From NCBI RefSeq assembly GCF_016863175.1, contig NZ_BOOJ01000022.1, positions 62,001 through 126,000 of the forward strand: DNA of 64,000 nucleotides, read 5' to 3'. The notes below the pieces were generated by a model, which saw only the letters and a program-made list of their open reading frames with translations, did no database searches and had not been told where the DNA came from. Both the position numbers and the translations under genes were made by a program. Positions 35,330 through 43,131 of the stretch are shown here, in pieces; position 1 is the stretch's first letter, and each line of letters begins with the position of its first letter. This DNA is from Paraplanobispora siamensis (GTDB taxonomy: Bacteria > Actinomycetota > Actinomycetes > Streptosporangiales > Streptosporangiaceae).

Positions 35330-35800
35330 GTGACCGCTCCCGCCTGGGAACAGATCGAGCCGGAACACTACGAAGATCTCTGGTCCCCCTTCGATGCCCG
35401 GTTCGACTTCCGCCCCCGTTACCAGCCCAGCTATGAGCTGTACGACGAGCCCGCGATCAACGAACCGACTCCGTCGGTGACCATCGATCCGTCCCCCGTC
35501 TTCGCCACCAGTGGATCGGCTCAGTTCGCTGCGGCACAGGACGCCGTCAACATCCTCGGTCTGCTGGCCATGACCCGTACCTTCACCGTGTCACAACGAT
35601 TGCTCGTGCTCGACTGGCAGCACCCAAGCTGGTGGTTCTGGCCTCACCGTCAGGCCCTCACCGACAATCCCCGTTGGCTCGTCGAGATCTTCCCTGACGG
35701 GGACTACTACGTCTTCACTTCCGAGGACATGACGAACGGCACCTTCGGCCACCCTTGGAAGCAGACCCTCTGCGTCTCTGCCCTCCATCAGCCGGAAGGC
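35330..35800 (+). CDS. DUF2716 family protein lacking its own stop codon
   Basis: The protein starts VTAPAWEQIEPEHYEDLWSPFDARFDFRPRY and continues with PSVTIDPSPVF, LLVLDWQHPSWWFWPHRQAL and EIFPDGDYYVFTSEDMTNGTFGHPWKQTLCV, the order of motifs seen in DUF2716 proteins. Function is unknown; these are common small orphan proteins in actinomycetes. After TLCV the usual 15-30 C-terminal residues and the stop are absent. The frame stays open to 37447 through a terminator hairpin and antisense to the next gene, so the C-terminus appears deleted. TATGGT at 35318-35323 ends 6 nt before the GTG, suggesting a leaderless message. The end given is the hairpin. Confidence 0.7.
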
Positions 35801-35801
35801 C

Positions 35802-35833
35802 GGCGCTGCCCGGCGGCGTGGCCGGGCAGCGCC
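35802..35833. terminator. Strong bidirectional terminator hairpin
   Basis: GGCGCTGCCCGGC (35802-35814) and GCCGGGCAGCGCC (35821-35833) form a perfect 13-bp stem with a 6-nt loop between two convergent genes, starting 7 nt after the stop of the minus-strand propeller gene. Confidence 0.8.
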
Positions 35834-35839
35834 TGTCGG

Positions 35840-37486
35840 TCACCCGTTCGGCTCGTGCACCGTGACGACCTGGCCGGCCTGCGCCGGCCCGATCGCGGGG
35901 TTGCCGGACCACCGCACGGTGTAGGTGTACTCACCCGCATCCGGCGTGTCGGTGAACCTGTACGACCCGTCGTTGTTGATCCTCGCCGACCATGCGACGG
36001 TGCCACCGCCATCGGCGTTGAGGGTGCGCTGAACGATGACCCGGGAGTTGCGCGGCACAGCGGTGCCCTGGGGCTGCAAGACGCCGCTGAACACCAGTGG
36101 CTTGCCGACAACCTCGCTCGTCGGTCCTGTCAGCGTCAGCACGGCCCCATGCCTGACCGCAGCGGTGACCGAAGCGTTGCTCCACCGGTGTTCCTCGTTG
36201 CCCTTCCAGCGCGCGGTGTAGGTGATCAGTCCGCCCACCGGCGGCGTATCCGTGATCGCGAAGTCTCCGTCGGCCGCGGTCGTCACGCCGGGCAGTTCCG
36301 CACTGGTTCCGTCGGGCAGGGTACGGGTCACGACGAGCGGATGCGTGCCCGGAGCCGTCCCGTCGGCGAACGCCAGCCGTCCCGTCATGGTGAGCGGCTG
36401 ATGCGCGGTCCCGCCGGGTTCGGACGTCAACGTCAGTGTGGACTCCGGCAGGGTCACGTCGTGGAGCCGCCACAGGTAGAGCCGGTCCGTGGACGACTTC
36501 AGCAGGCTGAAGACGTCCCGGCCCGAGAACGCGACACTCCCGCTGACCACTTCCCCCACAGGGGTGTCCTCGGCGTAGATCTTCGCCCCCGAGGCCGCGT
36601 CGTACAGCGTCATCTCCAGACCGGTATGACGTCCGCCCGCGATGTGGGCACCGTCCGAGCTGATGGCGACGGCCACTGGCCACCCATCGAACTCGGGTCC
36701 TTCATGACCTCGTACCCTCGTCAAAGTGGTGGCGTCCCACACGTCGAACGAGTACGGCACCGCGAACGCCGAGACGATGTGCTGGCCGTCCGAGGTGACG
36801 GCGACATCCTCCAGCCGGTGGTTACCGTAAGCGTGGCCGTCGATCTCGCCTCGCAGAACGGGAGCGGAGCCGCTCACGTCGTAGACGAACAGGTCGGCCG
36901 GGCTGCCCGCCCCTTCGCCGACCACCAGCGTGTTCCCGGCTGCCGCGAGGTACGGGCCCGCCTTGAGGGGGACCTCGAACGGCGACGGCTCCGGCGCCGC
37001 CACCGACAGGTCGAGGCCGAGGACGCCGTCCGCTCCGCAACCGCTGTAGCCAACCCACAGTCGCTCACCGGTGAGCGCCAAGGTCGATGGGCACGGGTGG
37101 GCCGCGAGGTCGAAGCGCCGGGTGATCTGCCGCGTGGCGGTGTCGATCTCGGCCACCTCGTTCGAGCCCCGCAGCGCCGTATACAGATGTGTGCCGTCGG
37201 GCGTCATGGCCAGGCCGATTGCACCGGACAGACCGGTGACGGTGCCTTGGATCTCGCCGGTGGTGCCGGTGATGACGATGCGGTCGTCGATGGAGACGGC
37301 GACTCTGTCGCCACCGACGACCAGGTCACCGCCGTAGGCGAAGGCGCCGAGGTCGGTCATGGAGTCCTCGGCCGAGGCCGTGGGCACCAGAGCGACGAGG
37401 AAGCCGGCGGCTATGGCCAGGACACCACCGAGCGCGGCCGACCATGATGCGGCGGATCCGCGACGTTCCGGGAGAAAAAAGCGCAC
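35840..37486 (-). CDS. Secreted beta-propeller protein with two Ig-like domains
   Basis: The 548-residue protein has a signal peptide (WSAALGGVLAIAAGFLVALVPTASA). An N-terminal YVTN-type propeller follows (residues 45-355, with repeated LAMTPDGTHLYTA, VAVTSDGQHIVSA and VAISSDGAHIAGG strands). Two Ig-like domains of about 95 residues lie at 355-450 and 450-545, each ending in a TDTP...TYTxRWxGN motif. No catalytic motif or cell-wall anchor is visible. It is probably an extracellular binding protein; the ligand is unknown. GGAGA lies 6 nt before the GTG. Codon bias is less extreme than in core genes. Confidence 0.82.
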   Translation of the reverse strand: MRFFLPERRGSAASWSAALGGVLAIAAGFLVALVPTASAEDSMTDLGAFAYGGDLVVGGDRVAVSIDDRIVITGTTGEIQGTVTGLSGAIGLAMTPDGTHLYTALRGSNEVAEIDTATRQITRRFDLAAHPCPSTLALTGERLWVGYSGCGADGVLGLDLSVAAPEPSPFEVPLKAGPYLAAAGNTLVVGEGAGSPADLFVYDVSGSAPVLRGEIDGHAYGNHRLEDVAVTSDGQHIVSAFAVPYSFDVWDATTLTRVRGHEGPEFDGWPVAVAISSDGAHIAGGRHTGLEMTLYDAASGAKIYAEDTPVGEVVSGSVAFSGRDVFSLLKSSTDRLYLWRLHDVTLPESTLTLTSEPGGTAHQPLTMTGRLAFADGTAPGTHPLVVTRTLPDGTSAELPGVTTAADGDFAITDTPPVGGLITYTARWKGNEEHRWSNASVTAAVRHGAVLTLTGPTSEVVGKPLVFSGVLQPQGTAVPRNSRVIVQRTLNADGGGTVAWSARINNDGSYRFTDTPDAGEYTYTVRWSGNPAIGPAQAGQVVTVHEPNG

Positions 37487-37894
37487 GTGAATCTCCGCTT
37501 ACTGAAAGATGAAAAGAGACGAAAACAGCGCGATCGATCCAGATAGTCGCATTTCAAGCCAATATCTGTGATCAGCAGTCACTAGGGATCATTGATCATA
37601 AGCCGGTCATCTACGATGATCAACAGTAGGCCGGATGCCCGGTAAGTGACAGCTGGTTTTTGCTGACATCGGCACGGCCGCCTGGTGGAGCCCATCGCGG
37701 CGGGAGCAATCTGTTCCGATGCCGTTTCCCGGACGGTCTCCGTCGGCTTCCCATTCACCTGCAGAGGTCTCGACGTGGAGATCGACGCAGCCGAAAGCCG
37801 ATGACATGAGGGCACAGCAGGCCTTCAACCCTTCCTGCGCATCGATCAGCCTGCCGAGCAGTCGCAGTACGCACTCTGATGCGATCATTGAACC
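37487..37894. other. Non-coding stretch with TGATCA-rich segment
   Basis: About 400 nt between divergent genes. Bases 37577-37623 carry three overlapping TGATCA-type palindromes, a possible operator. Short open frames on both strands have no recognisable sequence or ribosome binding sites. G+C is visibly lower than in core genes. Confidence 0.5.
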
Positions 37895-38452
37895 GTGCCG
37901 CATGCCGATCTCGTAGCTCATTACCGGCATCTACTCGATGTCGCCCAGTGGCTGGACCATGCGATGTCCTGGACTGTCATCCAGCCGCTCGTTGAATCGA
38001 TGGACATCACCGACATAGCCGAACTGGTCGCAGGACCCGGCTACGAGATCCAAGAGGCGGAGGTGGAGGGCCTGGACCTCTTCATTGACGAGTCCGACCC
38101 GTCGATCATGCTGCTGGACCCCGAAGGCGACTTTCACCTACCGCAGGAACTGGAACGGTTGAGCATCGGTGCTCGCTTATGGGATCTGTCCTGGAGTGTC
38201 AACGGGCATTCCAGCCTTGTCTACGCGGCTGACGGACGCATTCGTCTCACCATGCCCGACCTGGACCCGCAGAGGATCCACGGCCCGGATCCACAGGCTT
38301 TGGATCACCTTCTGCGCCTGCTCCTGGAGCCGTTCATCCGGTTGCCGAAGGCGAGTGCCATGGCTCTCGTCCAGATGGACAGCGGTGCTCACCTGGATCT
38401 GGCGTGGTTGGACGAGCGACAACGCAAGGTGATCTTCAAGCCGGACATGTGA
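37895..38452 (+). CDS. Uncharacterised small acidic protein
   Basis: I do not recognise this 185-residue soluble protein. It is acidic and Leu-rich, with alternating strands such as EVEGLDLFIDESDPSIMLLDPEGDF and a C-terminal SAMALVQMDSGAHLDLAWLDERQRKVIFKP. Overall it resembles small immunity-type proteins in size and charge. It starts with GTG and has no clear ribosome binding site. The neighbours are DUF2716, SMI1/KNR4 and ankyrin genes of the same patchwork. Confidence 0.6.
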   Translation: MPHADLVAHYRHLLDVAQWLDHAMSWTVIQPLVESMDITDIAELVAGPGYEIQEAEVEGLDLFIDESDPSIMLLDPEGDFHLPQELERLSIGARLWDLSWSVNGHSSLVYAADGRIRLTMPDLDPQRIHGPDPQALDHLLRLLLEPFIRLPKASAMALVQMDSGAHLDLAWLDERQRKVIFKPDM

Positions 38453-38482
38453 GTCACCGCCCATTGGCAGATCAGCGTCGAA

Positions 38483-39157
38483 TCAAAGCTGCCAGCGTCG
38501 ATGAGGGGACATCAGGAACGTTCCCGACGCTGCTCGCAGGGTGCCGTCGCAGACGAGACTGCGTACCCCAGTACTCGCCGCCCCAGTCGTCGCGAGCCCT
38601 AAAACTCGCGAGCTCTGAAACTCGTTCTGCATCAGCTCCCAGAAAGACCTGTAGCGGTTGGCGCCCGGCAACCAAGGTGCGAGAGACCAGGCTTCCCACT
38701 CGCCTTCGGGAGTCTTGACGTGAGGATTGAGGAGAGTCATTCCGTCATTCCGATGCCCGGCCAGAAGGGTGCCGGGCAGATACTCCTCTCTCAGGTTGAT
38801 GCAGTCCTGCTCCTTGCCGTACACGAAGTAGAGGTCGTCGGGCACGCTCCGAGGCGTCTCGCCCTCAGGTAAGCACCCCTCGACGTACCAGGGCTCGAGG
38901 TCACGAAGCCAGCCGACCGTCGCGACAGACCGTATGCAGAGCTCATCATCCTCGGCGCCCCAGCCGTCGGCGAACAAGAGGAACTGCCGGTAACTGGGCG
39001 GCAGTTCCAGGCCCAACCGCTCTTCAAGCCGGCGGACCTCCGACTCACCGGCCGGGAAGAGCAGACACCCCTCTGGATCCCCCGGCGGGTGGTCAGGACC
39101 TTCGGTCACGAAGTGCGCTGCCGGAAAGAGATCCGACCATGCGTACCGGGCGCTCAT
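38483..39157 (-). CDS. SMI1/KNR4 (SUKH) family protein
   Basis: This 224-residue protein contains the SUKH signature: ESEVRRLEERLGLELPPSYRQFLLFADGWGAEDDELCIRSV, later YLPGTLLAGHRNDGMTLLNP and YRSFWELMQNEF. SUKH proteins commonly act as immunity proteins for polymorphic or contact-dependent nuclease toxins. No toxin gene is adjacent, so it would be an orphan immunity protein. TATCTT lies about 8 nt upstream of the ATG at 39157. The last 30 residues look unrelated to the family and may be a read-on. Confidence 0.82.
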   Translation of the reverse strand: MSARYAWSDLFPAAHFVTEGPDHPPGDPEGCLLFPAGESEVRRLEERLGLELPPSYRQFLLFADGWGAEDDELCIRSVATVGWLRDLEPWYVEGCLPEGETPRSVPDDLYFVYGKEQDCINLREEYLPGTLLAGHRNDGMTLLNPHVKTPEGEWEAWSLAPWLPGANRYRSFWELMQNEFQSSRVLGLATTGAASTGVRSLVCDGTLRAASGTFLMSPHRRWQL

Positions 39158-39342
39158 GGTCGATGAAGATATCCGTCACAGCTGACATTCACCGGTCCCG
39201 CTCAGCCCCTTGCCAGACGGTATGACCATGCCGCGAAGGACGTCGCCCTCTCGTGGTGACGACTGCGGCACCGGCTCGGCCCTGTCGGCCGCGTACGACA
39301 TGATCGGCATTCATATGGTCTGTACGTCCCTCAAGGAGTGCC

Positions 39343-40299
39343 ATGGCTGCCACCGAAGATGTCAGATGGTGGGGCATCAACAACTGGACGGATCTCGACT
39401 TGGTCCGCGCCGAGCTCGCCGCGGGTGCCGATCCGAACTACGGCGCGTTCTTCTTCGAAAAGCCGCTGCACGCCGCGGCCGATCGCGGCTCGCCTGAGGT
39501 GATCGCCGAGCTGGCCGGGCTCGTCGACGACGTCGACGCGAAACGCGAGGGCCGTACCGCACTGTGGACGGCCGTCTTCGAAGGCCGCACGGACAACGCC
39601 CGAGCCCTCGTCTCCGTCGGGGCGGACCCATGGCGTCCCATGATGAGCGGCTGGTCCCCCGGCCGCCTCAGTCTGGCCGGCCCCACTCCCGATCTCTTCC
39701 CCCTCCTCTCACCGGAGGCCGGCCTGTCCGAGGCCGAGGCCGCCGCCGTGGCGGAAGCCGGACGTCTGATCCCCGCGCTGGGAGAGTACGACTACTACGA
39801 CGGCTTGAGCTTGGCCTGCGTGGCCGACATCAGCGCAGCCGAGGCGACGGCACGGCTGGAAGCCGCACCTGCTGATGACGTGGACATCAATGCGCTTTAC
39901 GAGGCCCCGTGGAACAACCCGGACGCCGATCGGATCGTCGGCGTCACGGATGTGCCCGGTGGCTGCGTCATCATCCAACCCTGGGGACACACCCCGAGGA
40001 CGCCCGGTGCCGCCAAGCGACTCTCGCCCGGCACGGTCTGCTACAGCATGTACGCCAATCCCAAAGGTGGCATTTCAGGGTGTGTCGCCCGAGACGGCAC
40101 GGTGTTGGCCTGGGAGCCCCACAGCGCCTGCACCATGCCCGCTGACGCCCTCGCCGAGGAGATCCTCGCCGCCCACCTCTATCGCGACCACCCTGTGGCG
40201 TTCTGCTGCGCCGGCGCAGGCTTGCGCCTTACCAATGCCGGGCCGACCATCCGCTCCGACATGTGGCTCAGACTGCCCGAACGAGACTGGCGGACCTGA
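39343..40299 (+). CDS. Ankyrin-repeat protein with conserved C-terminal domain
   Basis: The 318-residue protein begins with two or three ankyrin repeats (LVRAELAAGADPNYGAFFFEKPLHAAADRGSPEVIAELAG, EGRTALWTAVFEGRTDNARALVSVGADP). The C-terminal 130 residues contain GGCVIIQPWGHTP and SPGTVCYSMYANPKGGISGCVARDGTVLAWEPH, a pattern I have seen in other actinomycete hypothetical proteins without known role. AAGGAG sits 5 nt before the ATG. Ankyrin proteins are often immunity or protein-binding modules in toxin loci. Confidence 0.82.
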   Translation: MAATEDVRWWGINNWTDLDLVRAELAAGADPNYGAFFFEKPLHAAADRGSPEVIAELAGLVDDVDAKREGRTALWTAVFEGRTDNARALVSVGADPWRPMMSGWSPGRLSLAGPTPDLFPLLSPEAGLSEAEAAAVAEAGRLIPALGEYDYYDGLSLACVADISAAEATARLEAAPADDVDINALYEAPWNNPDADRIVGVTDVPGGCVIIQPWGHTPRTPGAAKRLSPGTVCYSMYANPKGGISGCVARDGTVLAWEPHSACTMPADALAEEILAAHLYRDHPVAFCCAGAGLRLTNAGPTIRSDMWLRLPERDWRT

Positions 40300-40359
40300 C
40301 CGGCGACACAGCGGAGAGACCCGGGGCTCCATGTTCTGGAGCCGGGCCTCCAGTCCTGG

Positions 40360-40401
40360 TGGGGATGAGGGGATTCAAACCCCTGGCCCCTTCGATGCGA
40401 A
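40360..40401 (-). repeat. Displaced tRNA-Ala 3' half (att-like direct repeat)
   Basis: These 42 bp match 40 of 42 positions of the 3' half of the intact tRNA-Ala gene (42221-42262), in the same orientation. They run from the anticodon loop to the discriminator base. A hairpin at about 40322-40350 just beyond it resembles the tRNA terminator. This is the footprint expected at the far end of an element integrated by a tyrosine recombinase into the tRNA 3' end. Confidence 0.75.
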
Positions 40402-40420
40402 GCCCGGTGGAAGGAGTGCC

Positions 40421-40880
40421 GTGGCAGAGATCATCAAGGTACTGATCACGCACAGAATACAGCGGTACCCGGAGTGGATTGCAGACGTCGAAGACGATGA
40501 GCGGCGTATTCGACGCCTCAAGGCCACCGAGGAGACCTGGGCCGTCAGCAGACCCGACGCCATCGCGCTCAACGCCATCCACTGGGACGAGATTCTCATC
40601 AAGTGCGAGTTCTGGGACGGCGAGCCTCTCTCCGCCTCGGACTGGCATGAGAGCCGTTCGGGAAGCGTCCACCTGGCTTCCGGGAAGATCCGCGCGATCA
40701 GCTCCCGTTCGGGATACACCAGTGACCATGAGGAGTTTCGATCTCGGTCGTCGAGATCATGAGTGGCGGTTCAGAATCCACCGCAAGCTCCTCAGCCGCG
40801 AGAAGTTCCCGACCGGCATCATCAGCCTGGCCCCGCTCAAGATCCAATTCTGGTCACCGGGAGAGGAAACAACCACATGA
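40421..40880 (+). pseudogene. Uncharacterised protein gene with a one-base frameshift
   Basis: AAGGAG sits 4 nt before GTG 40421, and the frame (AEIIKVLITHRIQRYPEWI onward) runs for 113 residues to a stop at 40762. Its last residues, RSRSSRS, look out of frame. If one T is removed from TTT at 40736-40738, the protein continues EEFDLGRRDHEWRFRIHRKLL and REKFPTGIISLAPLKIQFW and ends at 40880, overlapping the next ATG by 4 nt (ATGA). I infer a 152-residue ancestral protein broken by a +1 insertion, or a sequencing error. The family is not recognised. Confidence 0.6.
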
Positions 40881-41743
40881 CCGCCTTCGAGCAGTTCACG
40901 CTCCAGCCGAGTCCGGAAGAGTGGCAGGCCGCACGGATCGCCCGCGGAGAACTCCGCGATCAGCGGTTCGATCTGCCTGCTGGAGCGTCCGAGGTGGCCT
41001 TCGATCGGGCACGGCTGATGGACGTGGACTTCTCCGAGATGCGATTCACCGACTTCAGCGTCCACAACAGCACGTTCGAAAACTGCGACTTCTCCGATAC
41101 CGCCTTCGAACAGCTGTCGCTGGGACGCATCGGCATGCATGGGTCACGAGACCGCATCGGCTGGCCGCAGTCGGTCTTCCGCGACTGCATCTTCCGGCGC
41201 ACCCGCTTCGCACCCCGCACCTTCTTCGGCAATGTCCGCTTCGAAAGATGCCTGTTCGACCGTTCGCGGCTACGCGGACAGACGGCCACGTCCGAAGCCG
41301 AGTTCGTCGACTGCGTTTTCCTCGGCCGTGTACGGGAGGTCAACTTCTGGGGCCGCCCGAATGACCACGACCAGGCCGCGCTGGGCCGGAATCGCAATGA
41401 CTTCACCGGCAACGACTTCACCGGCGCGGAACTTGAGTACGTCGCCTTCCATCACATCGACCTGCAGACCCAGCACTTGCCCGGCTTGCCAGGATATGCA
41501 CTCCTTGACCGGATCAACGAGCGAGTGAATGCGGTACTGCCCTTGATAGAGCGCTGGCCGGACCCGCGTCACCGGCAGGTGGCCCGCTTCAGCCTGGAGT
41601 TCCTCGCGGACACAGCCGTGGAGCAAAACGACGACCACGCGCTGGTGAGTCCGTTGAACATGGGCCGGAAGCTTCCGCCCGCGCTCCGCGAGGAGCTGTT
41701 CGAGGCGCTCAGACGCACACCCAGCGATACATCCCCTGCTTGA
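40877..41743 (+). CDS. Pentapeptide-repeat protein
   Basis: The 288-residue protein has degenerate pentapeptide repeats between residues 50 and 170: VAFDRARLMDVDFSEMRFTDFSVHNSTFENCDFSDTAFEQL, FRDCIFRRTRFAPRTFFGNVRFERCLFDRSRL. These form a right-handed quadrilateral helix; some members mimic DNA and protect gyrase, others are immunity or membrane-associated proteins. A helical C-terminal domain follows. The ATG overlaps the restored upstream frame. The 3' end overlaps the convergent gene by 35 nt. Confidence 0.8.
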   Translation: MTAFEQFTLQPSPEEWQAARIARGELRDQRFDLPAGASEVAFDRARLMDVDFSEMRFTDFSVHNSTFENCDFSDTAFEQLSLGRIGMHGSRDRIGWPQSVFRDCIFRRTRFAPRTFFGNVRFERCLFDRSRLRGQTATSEAEFVDCVFLGRVREVNFWGRPNDHDQAALGRNRNDFTGNDFTGAELEYVAFHHIDLQTQHLPGLPGYALLDRINERVNAVLPLIERWPDPRHRQVARFSLEFLADTAVEQNDDHALVSPLNMGRKLPPALREELFEALRRTPSDTSPA

Positions 41744-42101
41744 GCCGTACCGCCTCGCGGGCCAGGTCCCGCAGGGCGGTGAGGCGTTCGAGCTCGAACT
41801 CCTCGAGCAGTTCCTCCTCGGCGTATTCGTGCAACCGCGCGTCGTCCACGGCGGCGAGAGCGGCCACGGTCTCAGGTGCCGCTCGGTCCACGCTCACCGA
41901 CTCACCATCGTCGGCGAGGACCTCGCTGTCACCGAACTCGCTGGAGTCGCGTCCGCTGAGTTCAGCTGCCAGCGCGTCGAGCCCGTCGACCCACCCCTTG
42001 CAGTCGACATACGGCAGATCCACGGCTCCCGGCCCTCTCAACAGACTCAGCAGGGCGGTCTGCTCGGAGTCCGCCGTGAAGTAGTCGACGAGAACACCCA
42101 T
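41709..42101 (-). CDS. Small acidic protein, MGVLVDYF-type actinomycete family
   Basis: A 130-residue acidic protein beginning MGVLVDYFTADSEQTALLSLLRGPGAVDLPYVDCKGWVDGLDALAAELSGR. Similar openings occur in uncharacterised actinomycete proteins; I know no function. Minus-strand TAGAGT lies 8 nt before the ATG. It lies between the tRNA-Ala gene and the pentapeptide gene, inside the att-like repeat. Confidence 0.7.
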   Translation of the reverse strand: MGVLVDYFTADSEQTALLSLLRGPGAVDLPYVDCKGWVDGLDALAAELSGRDSSEFGDSEVLADDGESVSVDRAAPETVAALAAVDDARLHEYAEEELLEEFELERLTALRDLAREAVRLKQGMYRWVCV

Positions 42102-42180
42102 GAAGGACCACTCTACTGAGCGGCCAAAGGACCGTCTCAAGCCTGTGAGGTCTGCTCGGCTGGCCACTCGGCAACGCAGA

Positions 42181-42210
42181 AGGCCGCTCCCGATCTCTCG
42201 GAAGCGGCCT
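42181..42210 (-). terminator. Terminator of tRNA-Ala
   Basis: Arms AGGCCGCT (42181-42188) and AGCGGCCT (42203-42210) with further inner pairing lie 10 nt beyond the tRNA 3' end. Confidence 0.7.
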
Positions 42211-42220
42211 CTGACCTGGG

Positions 42221-42294
42221 TGGAGATGAGGGGATTCGAACCCCTGGCCCCTTCGATGCGAACGAAGTGCGCTACCGGACTGCGCTACATCCCC
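42221..42294 (-). tRNA. tRNA-Ala (anticodon CGC)
   Basis: The 74-nt cloverleaf is complete. Acceptor GGGGATG/CATCTCC includes a G3-U70 pair, the alanine identity element, and the discriminator is A. D arm is GCGC/GCGC, anticodon stem CTTCG/CGAAG with loop TTCGCAT (anticodon CGC), and T arm AGGGG/CCCCT. CCA is not encoded. It seems to have served as an integration site (see the repeat at 40360). Confidence 0.9.
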
Positions 42295-42350
42295 AAGACG
42301 TGGACTAGGTTAGCAAACTTCTCGGGGCGTTCGCGCCACCGGCCCGCCGA

Positions 42351-43007
42351 TCAGTCGCCCACCGCTCGGGCCGGGTTCTCGGCGTACTGGTCGAAGATCT
42401 CGTCGCGGACCGTGGTGAGGTCGATGATCTCGGCCACGGGGCGGCGGGCTTCGCGTTCGGCGGCGAGGCGGCGGGCGCGTCTGGCACGTTCCGCACGGGC
42501 CTGGGCGGCTCTGCGGCGTTCGGCGTCCATCCGGACCGACACCCGCAGGATGGACAGGTAGCCGACCAGGAGGACCGCCGAGGGCGCCACGCCCCACCAG
42601 GGGATCACCCGCACGGCCGCCGTCACGGTCGAGGCCAGGACCAGCAGCGTGCACCAGAACGTCAGCCGCCTGCGCTTGGCCACCTGGCGCGCACGGCGGC
42701 GCTGGGCGGCGCGGCGGCGCTCCATGCGCAGGGACGCGGCCGTGGGCATGGGGCCGGTCTCCGGCAGGGGTTCGTCCTCGGGAGCGCCCTCCGGTCTCGC
42801 GCCCTCCTGCAGTGCCGCCTCCGCGGCCGTGGGCATGGGGCCGGTCTCCGGGCCCGCCAGGGGGTCGTAGCCCTCCATGGGGCGGTCGTACGGCTCGGCG
42901 CTGTCGTGGGCGTCGACGAAAGTGGTACGGTCTCGGCGCAGCCACATGGGCACGAGCACGCAAAGCCACATCACGACGATGGCCAGATACAGGACGACGC
43001 TGCTCAC
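42351..43007 (-). CDS. sepX: Membrane protein of the GlpR/SepX divisome family
   Basis: The 218-residue protein has an N-terminal membrane helix (SSVVLYLAIVVMWLCVLVPMWLRRD), an acidic linker, a basic stretch (RMERRRAAQRRRARQVAKRRRL), two more hydrophobic helices and a basic C-terminal region. Both the architecture and the location beside rimJ, mog, moaC and moeA match the actinobacterial GlpR (membrane receptor of gephyrin-like Glp) and SepX (Streptomyces divisome) family. The motif ETGPMPTAA occurs twice in the linker. GTG 43007 is placed 5 nt after GGAGG. The link to cell division is from homologues. Confidence 0.8.
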   Translation of the reverse strand: MSSVVLYLAIVVMWLCVLVPMWLRRDRTTFVDAHDSAEPYDRPMEGYDPLAGPETGPMPTAAEAALQEGARPEGAPEDEPLPETGPMPTAASLRMERRRAAQRRRARQVAKRRRLTFWCTLLVLASTVTAAVRVIPWWGVAPSAVLLVGYLSILRVSVRMDAERRRAAQARAERARRARRLAAEREARRPVAEIIDLTTVRDEIFDQYAENPARAVGD

Positions 43008-43131
43008 GGCCACCTCCGGGCAGCACGAAGGCGCACGTGGTCGACCGGCGCCCTCGATGTGCTCACGTCACGCACCGTAAGACGGCGTGTCACTATTTGA
43101 CGAGCATTCAATGCGGTGTGTCGCGAGATCT

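Noticed and set aside
35833-37447. Long continuation of the DUF2716 frame
   Set aside because: It is antisense to the secreted propeller gene, follows a strong terminator and has no homology, so it is not part of the protein.
37582-37930. Two short minus-strand frames upstream of the 37895 gene
   Set aside because: No ribosome binding sites, no similarity, and atypical composition; they seem to be chance frames in a divergent spacer.
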